Shown: positions 25,873 through 36,278 of the stretch, piece by piece
Layout of the letters: every line of letters starts with the position of its first letter
Numbering within the stretch: the stretch's first letter is position 1
DNA from: Ifrita kowaldi
Lineage: Eukaryota > Chordata > Aves > Passeriformes > Cinclosomatidae
Assembly (NCBI GenBank): GCA_013398055.1
Contig: VZRS01007666.1
Location: 186,001 to 250,000 of the forward strand
Length of the DNA stretch: 64,000 nucleotides
Direction: 5' to 3'
Notes under the pieces: model-generated
What the model was told of the DNA's origin: nothing
Database searches by the model: none
What the model saw: the letters and a program-made list of their open reading frames with translations, nothing else
Position numbers and translations under genes: made by a program

Positions 25873-26098
25873 GAACAGGGGTCAAGAGACTGTGGTTCTC
25901 ACTCTGTTAGTGACTTTCCAGGTTACCTTCAGCAACTTACTTCCATCGACTTTTTTTTTTGTCCCCTTCTCTTTTCCTGTTCTCTGTGTAGACACAGGTT
26001 TGGAGGGCAGGGCTCCCTGTGGTTGGTTTGTATGGTATGTACTCTGTGCTTGGCTCTTGTCCTTAGAATAGTTCTTGCTGCACTGCAGTAGTATCAGA
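25873..26098 (+). mobile_element. Ancient L3/MIR-type retroelement relic
   Basis: Blocks in family order are visible. The series starts with AACAGGGGTCAAGAGAC and TGTGGTTCTCACTCTG, followed by TTAGTGACTTTCCAGGTTACC and CAGCAACTTACTTCC. These resemble the internal part in which a 'CTGGGTTCT...CTCTGCCACTGAC...GACCTTGGGCAAGTCACTT' order is typical. Next come TGTGTAGACACAGG, TTGGAGGGCAGGG and TTTGTATGG. The last blocks are CTCTGTGCTTGGCTC and GCACTGCAGTAGTATCAGAAA, matching the 3' end where 'TGTACAG.GCCTAGCACA' and 'GGCGCTAC.GTAATACAAA' are expected. An A/T-rich insert and many substitutions separate the blocks, as expected for a very old copy. The exact subfamily cannot be named by eye. Confidence 0.6.
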
Positions 26099-28696
26099 AA
26101 TGGTGTTTAAAATTCCTCTAGTATGAGAGCAAAGCTCAGCTTTGTTCCTTCATCACCTTTCCCAGGGAAAAGTGATTTTGCCCTGGGATCTGACGGCATA
26201 ACATTATCATTGTCTTCCTCCTGTGGCAGCAAAACCCTGCTGAAACTGGGAAAACACCAGGTCAAAAACAGTACAGACACAGTGCTTGGAAGAATTGGTC
26301 CTCACATTTTGGTAAAAATGAGCACCATTTAGAGAGTCCACAAATGTAAAGCTGGGGCTCCTTTCTGGTTTTTATGTGTGTAAATTCCATGATAATCAAG
26401 TCAGTGCCAAAAGTTACCTTTGAACTGCATCAGGAGGAAGAAAATGGATGCTATGCATAGCCATAGTCCCAGAAGCCTGGCCCTGAAGTACCAGCTTGTG
26501 TTCTACAACCCCACCAGCTTTTTGATGTTTTTAATCTTTCCACTCTTTTTCGTTTTCCCTTTTTTTTGGGAGGGGGATGAAAATAGACCTATGAAAAGAG
26601 GTGGCTGTTGTCATGCTGATCTGAGGTTTGAAAAATGTGAATTGTGGGGACTGGGCAGAGTCAGGATGGTCTGGGTTTTTATCATTCTCTGCCACCACCT
26701 CTGCGTGCCCTCCATTTCCTGCAGAAGTCTATACCTAGTGACCTGAAGGCAAAAGTGATATTGTAACACCAGGCAGCAAAGTCGCAGGGATATAAATTAT
26801 ATATCAGGCGAGCACTGGCTGTACTGCAGAGAGACCTGGACATGTCCAGTGGCATTGCTGAGCGTGTCACCTGTCTGTAGTGGTCAGCAAACTGCTGTCC
26901 CTGGGGTGACTGCAATAGGCAGCCCCCGGATGAGGTTTTTTGGCAGCCCGCTGACCCCCGGCTCTGGCACTAATCTCTGATCAGGAACCATCTGCTCAGT
27001 GCAGCCCAAGCGAGTAAGTACTTTTCTAACTGTCAGGGATGACCTGGAGAAACTCATGGGGGAAATAAAACCATCAGCCACTGATTGGAATACTGATAGC
27101 CATCATTTGGAGTGGTGCTGCAGGAAACCAAATTATGCCTGTGCTCCCTGCCTCGCTGCTCAGCAATATTGTCAATTTGAAGTTAAATCTTCTTGATCAA
27201 TCCAGGCTCAATTTTGCCACCTTTTGTTGTATTGAATTACGTTTCCTAATGGGAACAGTCTCCTGTAATCCAGCGGCATGCATCACTCGATAAGAAAGTG
27301 CAGTTACAGGATGTGGTGTTTTAAAAACAGCTTGTGTGTTTTCTTGCCTGACTTGGAGACAGCTCTGAACTGAGTTATTCTGCCTGTCTGGAGTTACTTC
27401 TTCAGAGTGCAAGGAGTGGTGGTAGCTGCACCTGTGCAGCACAGGGGGAGGAAGCTGAGTCACTTCCATTGTGTATGGAGGAGAGATTCAGTTTTTACTT
27501 TAATTTGCCATGGATGCAAAGCACAGGGGCTTCTGTAGTTCCTCTTCTTGGAGCGGGGAACAGACTTTTTGGCAGTCATGTGTAAACCCATGGAAGCCAA
27601 ACACCTGAAACAGGGATCCTTTGTCAGTCAGCATCTGCCAGTGTACACAATTTCCTAAACATCTGTTCAGTCATTACCATATTAAATCTGCAGTACCGCA
27701 AGTGTCTGCATGTTAAATCACACATCCGTATTTGAGATGCCCTAATTGAGTTTTAAATGTTGTTTTATTACCTAGGTCACAGGACGTGGGGAGAATTAAA
27801 GTTGTTTGTGAAAACTCAGAGCCAAATACTGCAATCTTCTCTTGGTGTTTGCTCTGGCAAAGCTCTGGCTGGCTCCTGCTGGGGTTCAGAGTCAGCAACA
27901 GAGTGTTTGATCTCATGTGGCAAGGGTTGATGACAGTCTGCTGACACCCCTAATGCACTGTCACAGTGGTACCAGCCAGCACAATCATGGTTCTTGGTAC
28001 ATATGGGACTGGTTGTCCTCACCTTTCCTCTGCCATCCCAGGAAAGAAAGTTTAAGAAATTCCTTTATCTATGTAAAATTTACTTTTCTGACATCTAATT
28101 GTAGGCATAGATCTTGGAAATTTAGTTGGTTTGTGGATTTATAGGGTTGACTTATAACCATATCATTTTACTGTGTCTTGTTGATGCAATGATTACTGAT
28201 TGCAGGTGAAATAGTTTCCCTTTCCTGTTAAAAGAGTCTCCTCACAACTTGTGCAATCACTTGTACCTCGACGTTTTTTCCAAGATGTACTTAATACCTA
28301 TTTATATATATATATGGATCCTCTTATCCTGAATAGTCCTATGAATGCTGAAAAGGGCACAAAAACCTCTTTGAAATGGGAGAAGAGCCTAAAGATGGAC
28401 TGTGTTTTTCTGGCTGTTCGTTGGCCAGTGAGGGAATGCGTGGAGAAGAGATGTGCATTTGACAGAACAAAATGATGAGGAGAGATGCAGTGAGCTGAAG
28501 TGGGGAGAAGTCTGATGGGATTCAGGCACTGAGCTCAAGACTAAAGAGGGTATGTGGTGGGATAAGCAAGAACTAAATTGGAACTGGGAAGGGTTTTCAT
28601 GCAGGACCCCTCTGTTTTCCACTTCTGGTGCTGTCTGGTGGCCCCGGTCCATGATTCAGCTCCTGGGTGGGACTGACCCAGCCTGTGCCCTGAGCG
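26099..28696. other. Unique non-coding stretch
   Basis: No gene or interspersed repeat is recognised. A GTAAGT donor-like site at about 27013-27018 sits after a GC-richer patch (26890-27010). No frame of that patch stays open from a usable acceptor, so it is not called an exon. A short (TA)n run lies at 28303-28315. Confidence 0.5.
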
Positions 28697-28711
28697 AGTC
28701 TCAGGCTGCCT

Positions 28712-28819
28712 GGGCTGAGGCTGTGCTCAGTCCTTCCTGGGCTGTGCTCAATCCTGCCTGAGCTGAGCCTGTGCTCAGTCCTTCCTGGGCTGAGGCTGTG
28801 CTCAATCCTGCCTGGGCTG
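28712..28819. repeat. GC-rich minisatellite, 27-bp unit with one 21-bp variant
   Basis: Successive units lie at 28712-28738 (27 bp), 28739-28759 (21 bp, lacking six bases), 28760-28786 (27 bp) and 28787-28813 (27 bp), followed by a partial unit. Each holds the core TGTGCTCA followed by GTCCTTCCT or ATCCTGCCT. The two endings alternate, so the array may have grown by doubling of a two-unit block. All unit lengths are multiples of three, so frames through it stay open on both strands. That explains the overlapping open frames here (minus 28597-28962, plus 28771-29220) without a gene. Confidence 0.9.
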
Positions 28820-29325
28820 GTGGCCAGGGGCGTTCGGATGCTGGTTGGCAGCACTTCCGCAGGGCAGACGGAGCACAACTCCTGTGCCCTTGTGTTTCCA
28901 TCACAGTCAGGGCACCATGTACCTGGCTCCAGTTCCCTTGTGTGGAGGTGCAGTCCAGTCATTTCTCGCTGGGGCTCCGTCTGGAGGCACGACCTGGCTC
29001 TGTTCCCATCTCCAGTGGGCTGGGAGTGATGGGATTTCTCTGGTGTGCCTCAGCCAAGGGCTGGGAGGAGGCTGATGCCAAGTCAGCACATTGGCAGCTG
29101 CAGTTTGAGGATGCTGACCCATATATTGTGCTGTGGCAGCACCTTCCTTGCCTGCCCTCCTCCGAGGACACCGTGCCTGGCTCGTGTGCCGTAGTGCCAG
29201 GACCTGACACTGGGCAGTGAGTTTGCAGCCACAAACCGAGCAGCTGGAATTTAATCACTCCAGCTATCCTTGATTAAGCCCCTGAATGCCCCTCTCTACT
29301 GGCCAAGTCAGTGTTAGCCTAGTCC
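28820..29325. other. GC-rich non-coding stretch after the minisatellite
   Basis: A plus-strand frame is open across 28771-29220 (149 codons) and minus-strand frames overlap it. The predicted proteins are rich in cysteine, tryptophan, proline and serine with no domain, as expected for random GC-rich sequence. No splice structure or repeat family is recognised. Confidence 0.5.
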
Positions 29326-29430
29326 TGCAGATGGTGAAACTGAGACACAAGGAGGTTAAGTAACTTGCCCAAGGCTGTGCAGTGAATGGTGACAGATCTC
29401 AGATTAGAGCTGCGAGTTCTTGGCTCGCAG
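29326..29430 (+). mobile_element. Ancient L3/MIR-type retroelement relic
   Basis: The core is clear: GCAGATGGTGAAACTGAGAC, then ACAAGGAGGTTAAGTAACTT and GCCCAAGGCTGTGCAGTGAA, then a region ending TTCTTGGCTCGCAG. This is the 'CAGATG.GGAAACTGAGGCAC...GAGGTTAAGTAACTTGCCCAAGGTCACACAG' order shared by MIR and L3 families in amniotes, with the expected GGATT.GAACC.GG-like block decayed in between. The copy has lost its remaining parts. Subfamily assignment (MIR against L3) is not possible by eye. Confidence 0.75.
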
Positions 29431-30432
29431 AGGCTCCCGCAGGCTGCTGGACAGGGCTGCCCAGCCCAGCAGAGTGGCCATGCATGCTGCTTGCAGCAGA
29501 GCTCTCCCAGCCAGAAAATCTTGTGTCCCATCTCCAGGGGAAAAGCTCTCGTCCTCTCAGCACAATCAAATTATTTAATGTTTTGGGGTTTTTTCATTTA
29601 TGGGTTTAGTTTTAACTGTTACTTCAGCTTTTCAGGTGGTTTGCCCAATCCTCCCAGGATCACCTAGCTGATCACAAAGGATATTTTATCATTTATGCAC
29701 TGCCAAGAAAGTCCATAGGTGTGCAATAGCTCTCATTGTTCACATGCTGTCTGAAAGCCTTCTCTGAATTATGCCATTAGTGTGAAATCACAGGCTGGCC
29801 GGGGAGCAGTTTTTTCATGTACCTTGTGGTCAGTAAACAGATGCTTTGCAAATGGTGGGTAGTACATTGGTATCATCATAAGAGGCACTGACAAAGAAGC
29901 TGTTACTTTTCAGAGATACTTTGTGCTGAAAAGGCCACATCCTCCCGGTACAGGCAGTTTCATTTTTCCCCAGTTCAATTCCCATCTCTGCCCAGAGATG
30001 TGTTCCTCCTGTGCCGTTCAGGGCAAGCTCCATCAGCTGTGTGTGATGCTGTCCCCAGCCCATCACAGCTCCCCCAAGTGCAGCAGAGCCTTTCCATCCT
30101 CAGCTTTGTGTGGAGATCCTGGTGGCTCCCCACAGCCACCCTCCACCCCCTGTTGATGTGGGTGACCAGGGAGGGAGCCAGGACTCCTGTGCCAGCTGCA
30201 AAGGCAAGTCAAGGTGCTGCTTGTGAAGCTGCTCCAGCCCTTTTTTCTGCCAGGTACCATAGCTCAGCTGGATCAGGCTCTGCCCCACGCTTGCTTTGAG
30301 TGCCTTGAGCAGTGTTGTTTGAACGCAGTAGGATGCACCCCTCAGATGCTGGAGAGAGGCACCATTTGGCCCTCAGACTTTCCATTTCTCCTCAGGATTA
30401 GAAACACTAAAAAAAAAAAAAAAAATTTAAGG
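29431..30432. other. GC-rich non-coding stretch ending at an assembly gap
   Basis: Several short open frames overlap on both strands at 29920-30300, with no recognised domain. The stretch ends in a run of 17 A residues (30409-30425) just before the gap. The poly(A) could mark the end of a retrotransposed copy, but no identifiable element precedes it. Confidence 0.5.
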
Positions 30433-30868
30433 NNNNNNNNNNNNNNNNNNNNNNNNNNNNNNNNNNNNNNNNNNNNNNNNNNNNNNNNNNNNNNNNNNNN
30501 NNNNNNNNNNNNNNNNNNNNNNNNNNNNNNNNNNNNNNNNNNNNNNNNNNNNNNNNNNNNNNNNNNNNNNNNNNNNNNNNNNNNNNNNNNNNNNNNNNNN
30601 NNNNNNNNNNNNNNNNNNNNNNNNNNNNNNNNNNNNNNNNNNNNNNNNNNNNNNNNNNNNNNNNNNNNNNNNNNNNNNNNNNNNNNNNNNNNNNNNNNNN
30701 NNNNNNNNNNNNNNNNNNNNNNNNNNNNNNNNNNNNNNNNNNNNNNNNNNNNNNNNNNNNNNNNNNNNNNNNNNNNNNNNNNNNNNNNNNNNNNNNNNNN
30801 NNNNNNNNNNNNNNNNNNNNNNNNNNNNNNNNNNNNNNNNNNNNNNNNNNNNNNNNNNNNNNNNNNNN
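30433..30868. other. Assembly gap of 436 unknown bases
   Basis: All bases are N. Its left edge is a poly(A) run followed by TTTAAGG, and its right edge is AT-rich. Anything lying here is unseen. Reading frames that appear to cross it are artefacts. Confidence 0.99.
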
Positions 30869-32779
30869 ATATTTAAGTGATTTTAACACCATGGGAGAAT
30901 GACAAAGAGCAGAATGTGGCTCCTGGCTACCAGGCTTTCCCTGCAAACTCTGCTTCAGGTGGTTTAAATGCTTTCCTCTTTCATCCTGCATGTTGTGCAT
31001 CTCCACACTTCCAGCCTCCTGCCACTCCGACAATAGGAAATGTCAAAAGAGAAGGATTATTCCTGCAGTATCTGCAGCCCCACTGGAAGCAGTGAGTGCC
31101 AGGAATGTTAGGCAGACGCCTGTGCTGAGATGAGAGTGCCAGCTCCGTTTTGCTGGCCCGAAAGGTTCAGGTAGGCTGAGTAAGCCTTGGATAAGAACCC
31201 GAGCTGCTGGGTGCTCGTCTGAACCGACAGCCAAACTGTCTGAGGTCTGCCTGGTGCTTCTTGAGACCAGATGTAAACCCATATTGTCCTTGCAGGGCTG
31301 GAGGGAGAGCTGGCCCGCTTGTTCCTGCATACTCAACAGCTATGAGAATATTCATTCCCATTATTTAGCAAAATTTTACTATGAGAACACAACTTTAAAA
31401 GAAGCGTTTCTGATTACTTGTTTTCATCTGCTTTATTCTCTGTTCGCTTCCTCGGGGCTGAGTAAATAATTCAAATATTTTTCTTTGAGGAATTCTTTAT
31501 TAAAGATTTGACCAAAAAATCCTTAGAGTGGTTCTATATTTGAAGTTGTTTGTAAAAGTCTTTGATGCATCTTTCCGGGGTTTGTTTTCTTTTTGCATCA
31601 CAATTACTGCTGAATTTTGTACTACTGAATTTCTGTATTATCCCATGTTTAAGTTTCCTTTTCTGTATTTGACTCTTACACAATAACCCAACACAGTATA
31701 AACTGAACTTTAAAATTGAATACACAGTTGGAGATTATTTACAAGCTCCAAATCTGTTGCTGTGTTCCTCGATGTTAGCTGCAAACCCTGAATGCTTGCC
31801 TGTTTGTAGAAAGTGGGAACAAAAGCTTTTTAAATACTGTTGAGCTGAAGCTGAATCTCAGCATTCAGATTCAGAAAACCTTTTTCCCCTCACTCTCTCT
31901 CACTCTAATTTCTATTGAAGTCCAGGTTTATAGAGGCCTCGAGTTTATCTGTAAATCTGATTGCATTTACCCTGCTGCAGTTTTCTGTGTTCACAATCCA
32001 TAAATATATTATTGCAGCAGCAATATATAGATACCCATCACTTTGCTGCTGGGGAGCAGAGAGCACAGAGGGGGAAGGAGAAGGGAGAGGGCTGATTCTG
32101 CCCCTCAGCAGGCAAAAATGCAGCTCTTTTTCCCACTTTTTTATCCACAGCAGCTTCTTCCCCGTGTTATCTCAGCGTGCAATGACACAGCCGTGTCAAG
32201 GGAACCAATAATATTTGCTGTCTCCAAAAAAATACATAAACAAATAAAAATCCCTATCTAAGAGCTTGAGATGGAAGGAAATACAATATGAAAGAGAATT
32301 AAATTCCAAGCCCAGGTATGCTTCAGGCGTTCCAGGGCAAAGAATTGCTTTGTTTTGGATGGGGCTTGAGGGAAGCAGGGGCCACCATTCGTCATCGTCA
32401 ACACTTGGATTGAAGTTTGGAGAGTGAAAATGTTTTCAGAAGGGAAGTGGTACCATTGCTGGTTTGGCAGAGCAATAAAAAGAATGCTCAAATGTACCAA
32501 TTAAAAGGTGTGAATGGCATTTTTATGGCCTTGTTCTTGTGCACTCTCAGCACTGGATGCAGCCTGTATGGTAAGCCTGCTCTGGTCTGACATTATTCAC
32601 TCTGATTTATATTCTTTAATTAAAGGCTTTTAACATTTAATTATATTGGGAAAGTAGCATTGGTGCTTAGGTCAGTTTATGGCACAGGAAATAATCTTAT
32701 TTTTATTTTCTAGGCTGTGATTGCAAAACAGAACTTCAGAATCCCCCCAAGTGGGCAAACCTCCCAAAACATTAGGTGT
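30869..32779. other. Unique non-coding stretch
   Basis: No gene or repeat family is recognised. A pyrimidine-rich CT tract lies at about 31880-31905, and AT-rich sequence dominates 31370-31740. Confidence 0.5.
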
Positions 32780-32960
32780 GCAGAATTGTGCATGCACTTG
32801 CACAGCTTGCACAGCAACCCAATTATTGCACTTACCTGCTCTGAATGCATAATCACATTAATTACTTGGGCAAGTTAGCTATGCATTATGCATATTTTTA
32901 CAATCAGTGGTTGAACTGTATGCTTGTAAATATAACTGAGCTTTTCCTAACTGTAGTATA
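32780..32960. promoter_or_regulatory. Candidate non-coding regulatory block (POU/homeodomain-type motifs)
   Basis: The block holds ATGCATAATCACATTAATTA (about 32845-32864) and, shortly after, the symmetric ATGCATTATGCAT (32881-32893), which contains two ATGCAT cores. A pair of CTTGCACAGC-like repeats lies at about 32798-32815. ATGCAAAT/ATGCATAAT-type and TAAT cores are recognised by POU and homeodomain factors, and such clusters mark many conserved developmental enhancers. Conservation was not tested, so this is an inference from motif content. Confidence 0.3.
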
Positions 32961-34295
32961 TAATGTAATGAGAAAATTATCTGTGGAGTGGTAAAGTGGT
33001 AGCTTCTATATTGCCAGGAAGGATTTCCAGCATGCAGCAATTCTAGCTGTGAACATATCTGATTAAATTACATGAGTTTAGAATGAAAGTTGAATCAGTA
33101 AAAAGTGTTTTCATCTTCTCACTGAAGGCCAGAATTTTCAAGCTGGGTGTTCGTGATTCTGTACCAATTTTTCTCTTCATCATAATCCCCCCAAATAATA
33201 TAAATGAAAGATCACGTAGAATTGATACATACTTAACAATTAAGAAGGAGAATCCCATTGATGACCCTCCAATTGTACAGTTCACGTTTAGCTTCCAGGA
33301 GGTGGATGTATTCTGCAAGTCTGCTTAGCTTTTTATCTTAAATTCTTGGATACCAGCCTACCCTTCCAAAACTCTCAACACAAAACCATCACACAGGTTG
33401 TCTCTATCCAAGTGCCAAAAGCTGTTGAAGCAGGAAGTGGGGAAGACGAGGACTGCAAAGTATCCACACTGCTGTCATTCACTGGGAGCAGGGTGATTAT
33501 CTTTGTTCCTGGCACTGTTATATTTCTTACCTTTTGGTACCATTCCTCCTTGCTCATCTCTGTATTTTCTCTTGATTTAAGTATCCAATTTGAATATTAG
33601 TGCAAGACTTTCTCATTCATGAGATGATGTCACGATTTCCAGGCACTGCATATGCTGCATTGCTAGGTAGCACTTAGCAATGTTTGGATCCCCATCTGTT
33701 ACCTCAATTTGGCACATTGTGCCTGCACTTTAAACTCTAAAATGTTATGACACTGCTTCCTACGTTTCTGGTTGCCAGGTGGATTGGAGCCATTCCTCGA
33801 AGGATGTGCAGTGTAAAGGAGTAAATAACTTGGAATGGGCATTTGTCCTCGCTGTGAGGGTGTCATTGTTCAGTACCCAGCGCAGCCCGAGCCGGCCACT
33901 TCCCAGAGTAATACTCCAGCTTCCTGCTAATTATTTACTGAAAAGATGACAGCTCTTTGGACATTGCTGACTGTGCTGTGGTTATTTCAGTAAGCTGCTC
34001 ACGTCACTTACAGCAGAGGTACTTTCCCACTACTACACCTTAGCACGTGGCACAAGTACGTGGTTATATGAACAATGTAAACTTACCAACATGTATTTGC
34101 TGGTTGATAATCCCCCACAGCCAGTGTGTTATGTCTGTGCTCTCTATGTGGGGTTAGGGAGAGCTACATTCCTCCTTGTGTCCTTTCTGCCAGCTGATGA
34201 GTGACAGCTTTGGGACAGTTCTCCTCTCTGCTTCCTGAGGCATCTTTGCCATTCAAGCCATCTTTCTCCTTTTTTCTTCTCCATTTTTTCCCCTG
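32961..34295. other. Unique non-coding stretch
   Basis: A plus-strand frame at 33083-33328 (81 codons) and its minus-strand shadow have no recognisable domain. No repeat family is seen. Confidence 0.5.
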
Positions 34296-34366
34296 GTCTG
34301 AGTGGAGTGTTGGGTCAGATGGCCTCCCAAGGTCCCTTCCAACATCCAGGGTTCCATAGTGCTCTT
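34296..34366 (+). mobile_element. CR1 LINE 3' tail fragment
   Basis: The stretch contains TTGGGTCAGATGGCCTCCCA followed by AGGTCCCTTCCAACATCC and GGGTTCCATAGT. This is the order of the CR1 3' end ('GGACTAGATGACCT...GGTCCCTTCCAACCC.GGGTTCTATGATTCTATGA'). The short terminal octamer repeat typical of CR1 has decayed to about one imperfect unit. Only about 70 bp is recognisable. 5' truncation is normal for CR1. Confidence 0.7.
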
Positions 34367-35477
34367 TCTCTCGTGCTCTTCTTGCCTCTCCTCTCCCTGT
34401 ACCTCATGGGCACCTTGTCAGCTTTATGGAGCTGTCAGCACTGGAGGGGGGAAGTCAGAAGAAAGTATTTTCATTATTTTACACAAAAATGATGAAATCC
34501 CCTCAAAATAACTTCACTAACAGTGACCTAAATACTCAGTTCTGTCTGTATTTCTCTTAAAATTCATCAGAATTTAACTCCCTGTCGTGTTGGTATACTT
34601 GAGAATTGGGTTAAAAGAGCTTGAAACTGGAGGAGATAATAGACCAGTTTGTAGAGAGTGCAAATATTTCAGTACTGACCCATTTCCAGCACATTATTTT
34701 TAGTGTACGACATTTCGCATCACTTTGCATTGAGATTTGATGTGACAGTATTAATAAACTTTAAACAAGGAGAAGAAGAGGAGGAAGAAAAAAGCCTTTT
34801 TTTTTTTTCTGGGCAAATACTACTTAAAATCTGATGGTCTGAAGGAGCCATGGGACAGGGACCAGGAGAGCAGCACCCTCAGGGGTTGGAGTTTCCTTTA
34901 TCATACCTATAAAAGGCTATGGTGTAACAATATGGCACATCTAACCAAAGCTCTCAAAACCATTTCATAATTTAGCAGTCAGTGCCTGGGGAGCCCAAGG
35001 GATTCAAGCACAAGGGACAGTGGAATAAGCAGAATTGCATTAATGGAGAGATTAACGGGGCTGGAAGAAAGGAGTGTTTTCCATAAGCTGTTCAGGGTGC
35101 TCTGTCTCACCTGCATCTCCTGACAGCAGAGTGATGATTCTGTCCTGAAGGGACGGGCAGTGACAAAGCCAGACCTGGCTGCACCAAGCAGGGAGAAGCA
35201 GCAGGAAATAAGGGGGAGACATCTGCTCTTGGGCAGAAGGTCAAATAGGGACTGTGCTGAGCACCAGGTCCTGGTCCAAAGGCAGGAGGCTTTTCCTTAG
35301 GAATTCAGCTCTCATGTTTTCACCACTGCTCTGCTGGGATCTTAAAAAACACAGGTCCTGAGGATGACTTTTTTCCCCATAGTTTTTCTGATTTTTCTTA
35401 CTTTTTAATGAGCTGTTGAGCAGAGCTTAATGGTGGTGACAGTAAGTTTGAGAGTTCATGGGTGAGAATCGGGGAAG
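34367..35477. other. Unique non-coding stretch between two CR1 fragments
   Basis: No gene is recognised. A purine-rich tract at 34769-34793 is followed directly by a run of T (34797-34810). No CR1 sequence was recognised between the two fragments. Confidence 0.5.
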
Positions 35478-35640
35478 GCCAACAAGGCAGATGTCCTTGT
35501 GGGAGTATGCTATAGATCACCCAACCAGGATGAATAGGTGGATGAAATACTCTATGAAGAGCTGGGAGAAGTCTCACAATCCCGACCCCTTTTTCTCATG
35601 GCGGACTTCAACTTTCCAGATGTCTGCTGAAAGTACAACA
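35478..35640 (+). mobile_element. CR1 LINE fragment, endonuclease part of ORF2 (inactive)
   Basis: In the frame starting at 35478 the translation runs NKADVLVGVCYRSPNQDE, stop, VDEILYEELGEVSQS, then LMADFNFPDVC, stop, KYNTAEK. This is the endonuclease domain of CR1 ORF2. The (G)DFN block near 35598-35609 carries the conserved aspartate and asparagine, but the preceding glycine is alanine here. Two in-frame stops are visible: one after the NQDE block (TAG near 35535), and TGA near 35623, where the family usually has tryptophan. Similarity fades after about 35640, perhaps through a frameshift. No flanking CR1 sequence was identified. Confidence 0.85.
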
Positions 35641-36240
35641 CAGCAGAGAAACAACGGGATTGGTCTCTTCTCCCAGGTAATAAGCAACAAGTATTTGCTC
35701 TCCCTTTTCTTCCAAAGGAGTCAGAGTCTAAATGATGTTTATTCCCTGCAGTCCAGGTCATAATTGAAATACAGTTTTGAAAAATTGAAGTGATTTGTCT
35801 TTTTCAGTGTTTTGTCTTTCGCATTTTTTTCCAGTTTGCACTGTGTAGATGTTCACTCTGCAGAGAAAGTAACAGAGCCCAGAAACTTGACTCTTAACAG
35901 ATTTCTGCTTATAGTAAGTGTTTGGTTTGGAGTTGTTGCCCAATTAACCTTGTTGGGCTTTCTGCCCGACTGTAGCTGTCACCAAAACCAGAGAATGAAT
36001 GCTTGATTGAATTGAAAATCTCATGATTTGGGCAACAATGGAATTGCTGTCATCCTGCCCTGTTGTATCTAAATGGTAATTACTTTCTTGCTGTAAGTTT
36101 GTGATTGCAGGCACTTTATGTTTTAGCTCTATGGAGCTAAAAAGTGGACACACACCTGATGCTAGAAAAAGGTGACATTTTACAGGAAACCATTTTTTTC
36201 TAGACAATTACAAAGGAGAAGGGATTTCAGCACTGAGAGA

Positions 36241-36278
36241 ATGCATGTTATTGGCTGAACAAATGCATATTATTAGCT
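36241..36278. repeat. Diverged direct repeat, 22-bp period
   Basis: ATGCATGTTATTGGCT (36241-36256) and ATGCATATTATTAGCT (36263-36278) match at 14 of 16 bases, separated by six bases. The pair may be an old local duplication. Its ATGCAT and TTATT cores also resemble homeodomain/POU sites. Confidence 0.6.

Noticed and set aside
26890..27018. Possible exon ending in a GTAAGT donor
   Set aside because: All three plus frames are closed by stops between the nearest AG and the donor, and the upstream pyrimidine tract is poor.
28597..29220. Overlapping 121- and 149-codon open frames on opposite strands
   Set aside because: They are explained by the minisatellite with unit lengths divisible by three and by GC-rich flanks.
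30214..31033. Apparent 200-codon frames on both strands
   Set aside because: Most of their length is the unknown bases of the assembly gap.
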